A DNA stretch of 64,000 nt, taken from the NCBI RefSeq assembly GCF_900107965.1, contig NZ_FNVU01000010.1, positions 62,001 through 126,000 on the forward strand, written 5' to 3'. Both the position numbers and the translations under genes were made by a program. Under the pieces are notes generated by a model. That model was not told where the DNA came from. It did not search any database and worked only from the letters and a program-made list of their open reading frames with translations. The stretch comes from Actinacidiphila yanglinensis (lineage in GTDB: Bacteria; Actinomycetota; Actinomycetes; Streptomycetales; Streptomycetaceae). Each line of letters starts with the position of its first letter. Positions within the stretch are counted from its first letter, which is position 1. Below, one piece after another: positions 60,639-64,000 of the stretch.

Positions 60639-61097
60639 TCACCGGCCGATGTCCTCCGACCACAGGTCGGGGCGCGCCTCCACGAAGTCCCGCATCAGCG
60701 CGACGCATTCGGCGTCGTCCAGCACGCTCACCCGCACGCCGTGCCGGGTGAGCCACCGGTGGCCCCCGAGGAAGGTGCGCGCCTCGCCGATCAGCACGTG
60801 GCCGATGCCGAACTGCCGTACCAGGCCGGAGCAGTACCAGCACGGCGAGAGCGTGGTGACCATGGTGGTGCGCCCGTAGCCGCGCAGCCGACCCGCCGCG
60901 CGGAACGCCGAGGTCTCGGCGTGCGCCGACGGATCGCCGTCCTGCACACGGCGGTTGCGGCCGTTGCCGAGCAGGTCGCCCTCCGGGCCGAACAGTGCCG
61001 CGCCGATCGGGATCCCGCCCTCGGCGAGCCCGGCCCGCGCCTCCTGGACCGCCACCGCCAGCATCGCCGCCGGGTCCCGTTCCGCCGTCCGCGTCAT
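60639..61097 (-). CDS. Cytosine deaminase (yeast Fcy1-like), nucleoside/cytosine deaminase family
   Basis: 152 residues from ATG 61097; a GTG three codons earlier is possible. Zinc ligands and catalytic Glu are in DPSAHAETSAF (HAE) and TTLSPCWYCSGLV (PCxxC). GGIPIGAALFGPEG at the start and the ending DFVEARPDLWSEDIGR resemble the fungal cytosine deaminase (Fcy1) more than bacterial CodA. The enzyme converts cytosine to uracil for salvage. Convergent with the SDR gene. Length matches the family fully. Confidence 0.88.
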   Translation of the reverse strand: MTRTAERDPAAMLAVAVQEARAGLAEGGIPIGAALFGPEGDLLGNGRNRRVQDGDPSAHAETSAFRAAGRLRGYGRTTMVTTLSPCWYCSGLVRQFGIGHVLIGEARTFLGGHRWLTRHGVRVSVLDDAECVALMRDFVEARPDLWSEDIGR

Positions 61098-61183
61098 GCG
61101 GTCCACTGTCCCGCTCCCGCGCGCCGCGTGCCAGGCGACATGCCCGGTGACCGGGTCGCGGCCCGGCCTGGTTGAATGCTGGC

Positions 61184-61912
61184 GTGCGCCCCGCCCGTAT
61201 CAGCGTCGACCGGCTGACCGTGCTGTGCGGCCCCGACCGCCGCCACGGCAGCGCGGTCGCCGTCGTGCGCGACGGGCGGCACTTCCCCGACCACCGCTCG
61301 CGCCAGGATCTGGCCGTACGGCTGGACAGCCCGCACACCGTGTTCGTGGACGACCCGGAGCGCGGCGCGATCGACGTGCACCGGCCCGGCCGGATCGCCG
61401 GCCAGGACGCGGAGCTGGCCCCGCACGTGCTGATCGCGGCGGCCTGGCTGCTGGACCTGGAGATCCTGGAGATCCCCTCGGTGGGCGAGGTGTTCGCCCG
61501 GCACGACGGGGAGTTCGGCTGGGTCACCGTGCAGGCCGGCTGGGCCCGGCCGCGCGCGCTGCGCCAGTACGCGGACGCGGCGGAGGTCGAGGACCCGGCG
61601 GCCCTCCGCGACGAGGAGCGCTGCTACGCGTGGGCCTGGTCCGACGAGGCGGCCGGCCGGGTCGTCGGCGCCGAACGCGGGGCGGCCTCCGGTGCCACCG
61701 GTGCGGGCGCGCTCCTGCTCGCCCACCACCTGCAACGGGCCCTGAACGTCAGCGAGTCGCCGGGCGCGCAGATCCTCTGCGCGCCCGGCGCCGACGGCAG
61801 CATCGAGATCGGCGGCCGGGTGCTGCTCGACCCCGCCCGGCAGGGCGAACCCGGCGGTGACCGGGGCGGTCCCGCGCCCGGCGCGAGCGCTCAGCCGGTG
61901 GTCGGACGGTAG
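61184..61912 (+). CDS. PhzF-like family protein (short form)
   Basis: 242 residues from GTG 61184; TTG at 61172 is an alternative. The start VRPARISVDRLTVLCGPDRR, VFVDDPERGAIDVHRPGR and the end GADGSIEIGGRVLLD match actinobacterial PhzF-family proteins, which share the diaminopimelate epimerase fold used in phenazine synthesis. The canonical catalytic Glu and second half are not obvious and the protein is short, so activity is doubtful. Its last 22 bases overlap the convergent secreted-protein gene. No phenazine genes nearby. Confidence 0.7.
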   Translation: MRPARISVDRLTVLCGPDRRHGSAVAVVRDGRHFPDHRSRQDLAVRLDSPHTVFVDDPERGAIDVHRPGRIAGQDAELAPHVLIAAAWLLDLEILEIPSVGEVFARHDGEFGWVTVQAGWARPRALRQYADAAEVEDPAALRDEERCYAWAWSDEAAGRVVGAERGAASGATGAGALLLAHHLQRALNVSESPGAQILCAPGADGSIEIGGRVLLDPARQGEPGGDRGGPAPGASAQPVVGR

Positions 61913-62739
61913 GAGTAGACCGTCGTGGTGACCTCGCAGACGCTCGGCGGCACGATCTCCACCCGGAGCACCTTGGCGGACGGGTCGTAGTCGACGCCCT
62001 CGCTCTCGAAGGTGCCCGAGCAGATGCTGCTCTGCGGGACCTGGAACAGCGTGCTGACCTGCCCGGTGACCGGCGTGCCGTCCAGCGCGTGCGGCAGGTC
62101 GACCTGGATGACGTCCTTCGCGGCGTCGTCGGAGGCGCAGACCAGGCGGGTGGCGGAGACGAAGTCGCAGCCCTGGATGTCCTCGACGCTGTGGTCGAGG
62201 GTGATCTGCCCGGCCTGGGCGAGGGTGCCGCCGGTGCTCGGGGTGCTGGGGTTGGTCAGCGGCGCGGGGAAGACCTGGAGCCGGTTGACGGTGTTCCACT
62301 CGCCGGCCACCAGCCACTGGGAGTCCGGGGAGACCGCGGCGAAGGAGTTGTTGAGCAGTTCGCCGGAGTCCAGCGGGTGGGTGTAGTCGTACGTCTTCCC
62401 GGCCGGCGTGGTGACCTCGAAGAGCTTGGAGGTGGCGTCGTCGCCGCCCTGGTAGTCGTCGAAGACGTAGCCGCCGGAGATGTCCGGGTCCCCGACGTGG
62501 TTCCAGCCCTGCACCCGCAGCCGCAGCGGCACCGAGCCCAGGCCCCGGGTCAGCAGCGAGCCGTCCGCCCGGGTGGCGATGCCCTCGCCGCCGGTGAGCG
62601 AGCTCACCGTCGAACTGCCCGACTGCACCCAGCCGCCGGGGGAGTCGTCGGCGTGGGCGGTCGCGGAGCCCAGCGCGGTGGCGGCGGCGGTGGCGATCAG
62701 CAGCGCGGTGCTGCGGCGGCGCAGTGCGGTGGTGTTCAA
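61891..62739 (-). CDS. Secreted hypothetical protein
   Basis: 282 residues from TTG 62739, where CCTGGGGGTTCCG precedes the codon. Signal peptide 1-30 (LLIATAAATALGSATAHA). The mature part is beta-rich with repeated SPDSQWLVAGEWN-type strands and two late Cys pairs (GCDFVSATRLVCAS, SSICSGTF, PPSVCEVTT). A seven-bladed-propeller-like YVTN fold is possible but I do not recognise a named family. No operon partner; overlaps the PhzF-like gene tail by 22 bases. Real gene by codon bias and signal peptide. Confidence 0.7.
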   Translation of the reverse strand: MNTTALRRRSTALLIATAAATALGSATAHADDSPGGWVQSGSSTVSSLTGGEGIATRADGSLLTRGLGSVPLRLRVQGWNHVGDPDISGGYVFDDYQGGDDATSKLFEVTTPAGKTYDYTHPLDSGELLNNSFAAVSPDSQWLVAGEWNTVNRLQVFPAPLTNPSTPSTGGTLAQAGQITLDHSVEDIQGCDFVSATRLVCASDDAAKDVIQVDLPHALDGTPVTGQVSTLFQVPQSSICSGTFESEGVDYDPSAKVLRVEIVPPSVCEVTTTVYSYRPTTG

Positions 62740-63169
62740 CGGAACCCCCAGGGTGGTCGGATCGCGGCTCGGCGGACCGACCCCGGCCACGTGCGCGGTT
62801 CCGCGGTGGCGGGCTCGGGCTGGCACGACCCTAGCCCCACCGGTATCACGGGCACCACCACGCGCCGGACAACACGCCCTGAACGTCGCGCTGTTGGCGG
62901 GTGCATGGCGGGTGCGGGGGCGGGCCGGCGCGGCGGAGGAGGACGGCAGCCCGGTCGCGGACCGCGGCGGCCTCGCCCCCCCCGCATCCTGGAGGGCGGG
63001 TTCCACCGCACGGACCGCCCGCGCTGAACGGTTCCGTACGGGCCTCCGCGCCGTACCGGCACCGCCGCATGTCCGTCCTGCCCTCGCGGACCGAACCTGA
63101 CCGCATCGCTTCCTAGAGTCGAAGTGTCGCGACGGACGGAACCGAGACGGATAGGGAAGAGGTGGCACC
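62740..63169. other. Gap without a recognised gene
   Basis: 430 bases between divergent genes, GC-rich, holding the promoters of the secreted protein and the DinB gene. Short open frames on both strands are arginine/proline-rich and non-natural. No repeat or RNA recognised. Confidence 0.5.
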
Positions 63170-63715
63170 ATGCCGAGCCTGGTGAACGCGGAGACCGACG
63201 AGCGGGACGCCCTGCTGGCCTTCCTGGACGCGCAGCGCGGCGGGCTGCGGCGGGCGGTGCGCGGGCTGACGGACCAGCAGGCGGCCGCGCACCCGAGTGC
63301 GAGCACGATGGCGCTGGGCGGGCTCGTCAAGCACGCGGCGCACTGCGAGCAGGGCTGGATCCAGGAGATCCTGATGGGCCGGCCCGGGAGCGGGGCACGG
63401 CAGTCCGACGACTGGGCCGCGGAGTTCCAGCTGCTGCCGGGGGAGACCCTCGCCGGGGTGCTCGCCGAACTCGAGGAGGTGGGCCGGGCGACCCGCGCGG
63501 CGATCGCCGAACTGCCCGATCTCGACGTGGCCGTCGCGCTCCCGGAGGCCCCCTGGTTCCCGAAGGACGGGAAGCGCAGCGCCCGTTGGATCCTGCTGCA
63601 CCTGATCGAGGAGCAGGCCCGGCACGCCGGCCACGCCGACATCATCCGCGAGTCGCTCGACGGGGCGGTCGCCTTCGACCTGCTCGCCCAGGAGCAGCGG
63701 GAGCAGCAGGAATGA
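63170..63715 (+). CDS. DinB family protein
   Basis: 181 residues from ATG 63170 with GGGAAGAGG upstream. Four-helix-bundle DinB/MST pattern: FLDAQRGGLRRAVRGLTDQQ near residue 17, MALGGLVKHAAHCEQGWI (His of the metal site), and LLHLIEEQARHAGHADIIRE (His/His of the second part). DUF664-type members bind divalent metal and include thiol-dependent (mycothiol) transferases. A mycothiol-dependent role is plausible in an actinomycete but not proved. Stand-alone gene. Confidence 0.88.
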   Translation: MPSLVNAETDERDALLAFLDAQRGGLRRAVRGLTDQQAAAHPSASTMALGGLVKHAAHCEQGWIQEILMGRPGSGARQSDDWAAEFQLLPGETLAGVLAELEEVGRATRAAIAELPDLDVAVALPEAPWFPKDGKRSARWILLHLIEEQARHAGHADIIRESLDGAVAFDLLAQEQREQQE

Positions 63716-63718
63716 GCC

Positions 63719-63743
63719 GGCCCTGGTAGCCGGGTGCAGGGCC
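63719..63743 (+). terminator. Short hairpin after the DinB gene
   Basis: GGCCCTG (63719-63725) and CAGGGCC (63737-63743) form a seven-base stem over an eleven-base loop, right after the stop codon. Modest strength. Confidence 0.45.
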
Positions 63744-63833
63744 ATGTGCGGGCCATCCGTCGTCCTCGGCTTCCGCGTACGCGTGGCCGGGGCGGCGATG
63801 GCGGTGCTCTCCCGGACGTTCCGCGGAGGATCC

Positions 63834-64000
63834 TTATCCGACGAGGCGGCGGCGCCAGTCCAGCGGGGTGACGGTCAGGGCCCGGTTGGGATCGTGGTTC
63901 CATTCGACGCGGAGGCCGACCGCTTCGAGGGCGGCCACGACCTCGTGGCCGATGGCTGTGGTGGTCTCGGGCGAGCCGTCGAAGCCGCCGTAGTGCAGCG
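63834..64000 (-). CDS. DUF6891-like protein, 3' end only
   Basis: The gene begins beyond the window. The visible C-terminal 55 residues read LHYGGFDGSPETTTAIGHEV, then VEWNHDPNRALTVTPLDWRR and stop, which matches the end of actinobacterial DUF6891-type proteins. Such proteins are uncharacterised, with a frequent acidic N-terminus not visible here. Convergent with the DinB gene. Family call is moderate because only the tail is visible. Confidence 0.6.
   Translation of the reverse strand, partial: LHYGGFDGSPETTTAIGHEVVAALEAVGLRVEWNHDPNRALTVTPLDWRRRLVG

Noticed and set aside
1..64000. tRNA, rRNA or CRISPR array
   Set aside because: No cloverleaf with CCA-type acceptor, rRNA core or regularly spaced repeat set was recognised by eye; a covariance-model scan would be needed to exclude a divergent case.

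Overview
The window is a 64 kb stretch of very GC-rich chromosome from a Streptomyces-like actinomycete (Streptomycetaceae). Grounds: third-position GC bias, frequent GTG/TTG starts, typical Streptomyces families (DUF5753 and DUF397 proteins, Roadblock/LC7, S53 peptidase, LAL-type LuxR regulator, MocR/YczE pair, many secreted carbohydrate-active proteins), and GTGA/ATGA gene couplings. The mix of exported hydrolases, single-gene regulators, several orphan methyltransferases and IS debris suggests an accessory or arm-proximal region. I see no rRNA, tRNA or CRISPR array.

Layout. 1-3.6 kb: 3' end of a family 8 polysaccharide lyase, then two DUF5753 helix-turn-helix regulators facing apart, one coupled to a DUF397 protein. 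3.7-7.2 kb: minus-strand operon of a small secreted two-cysteine protein, an ABC ATPase and a MacB/FtsX-like permease, which looks like an exporter with its own exported peptide. 7.2-15.1 kb: a mobile-element graveyard (IS5-type and IS256-type fragments, a truncated dehydrogenase, a nested insertion with CTAG junctions carrying two passenger genes) interspersed with an AraC regulator, a HAD phosphatase, a methyltransferase and hypothetical genes. 15.5-18 kb: TetR/MFS efflux pair. 18-21 kb: low-molecular-weight phosphatase coupled to a fructosamine-kinase family protein (probable protein deglycation), a membrane-anchored PemK-like protein and a uridine-kinase-like P-loop protein. 22.3-23.2 kb: MarR/VOC pair with twin palindromic operators. 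25.4-26.5 kb: adenosine deaminase gene split by an in-frame TAG.

28.4-30.3 kb: the most unusual locus. A small EACC1-like membrane protein is translationally coupled (ATGA) to a caspase-like protease that carries an EF-hand-like loop and is fused to the substrate-binding part of DnaJ. This looks like a compact conflict or regulated-death module. 30.4-32.3 kb: HxlR/MFS pair around a 19-bp inverted repeat.

32.4-45 kb: orphan methyltransferases, histidine phosphatase, esterase, START-domain protein, secreted DNRLRE protein, SURF1 protein, and a YczE / racemase-like / MocR divergent locus followed by an amino-acid permease. 45-54.7 kb: Roadblock protein, secreted S53 peptidase, giant LAL regulator and a 1188-residue secreted beta-helix protein with discoidin and choice-of-anchor modules. 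54.8-64 kb: photolyase operon, ClC channel, short-chain dehydrogenase, yeast-type cytosine deaminase, PhzF-like protein, secreted hypothetical protein, DinB protein and the end of a DUF6891-like gene. Strong perfect hairpins close many transcription units, especially between convergent genes.
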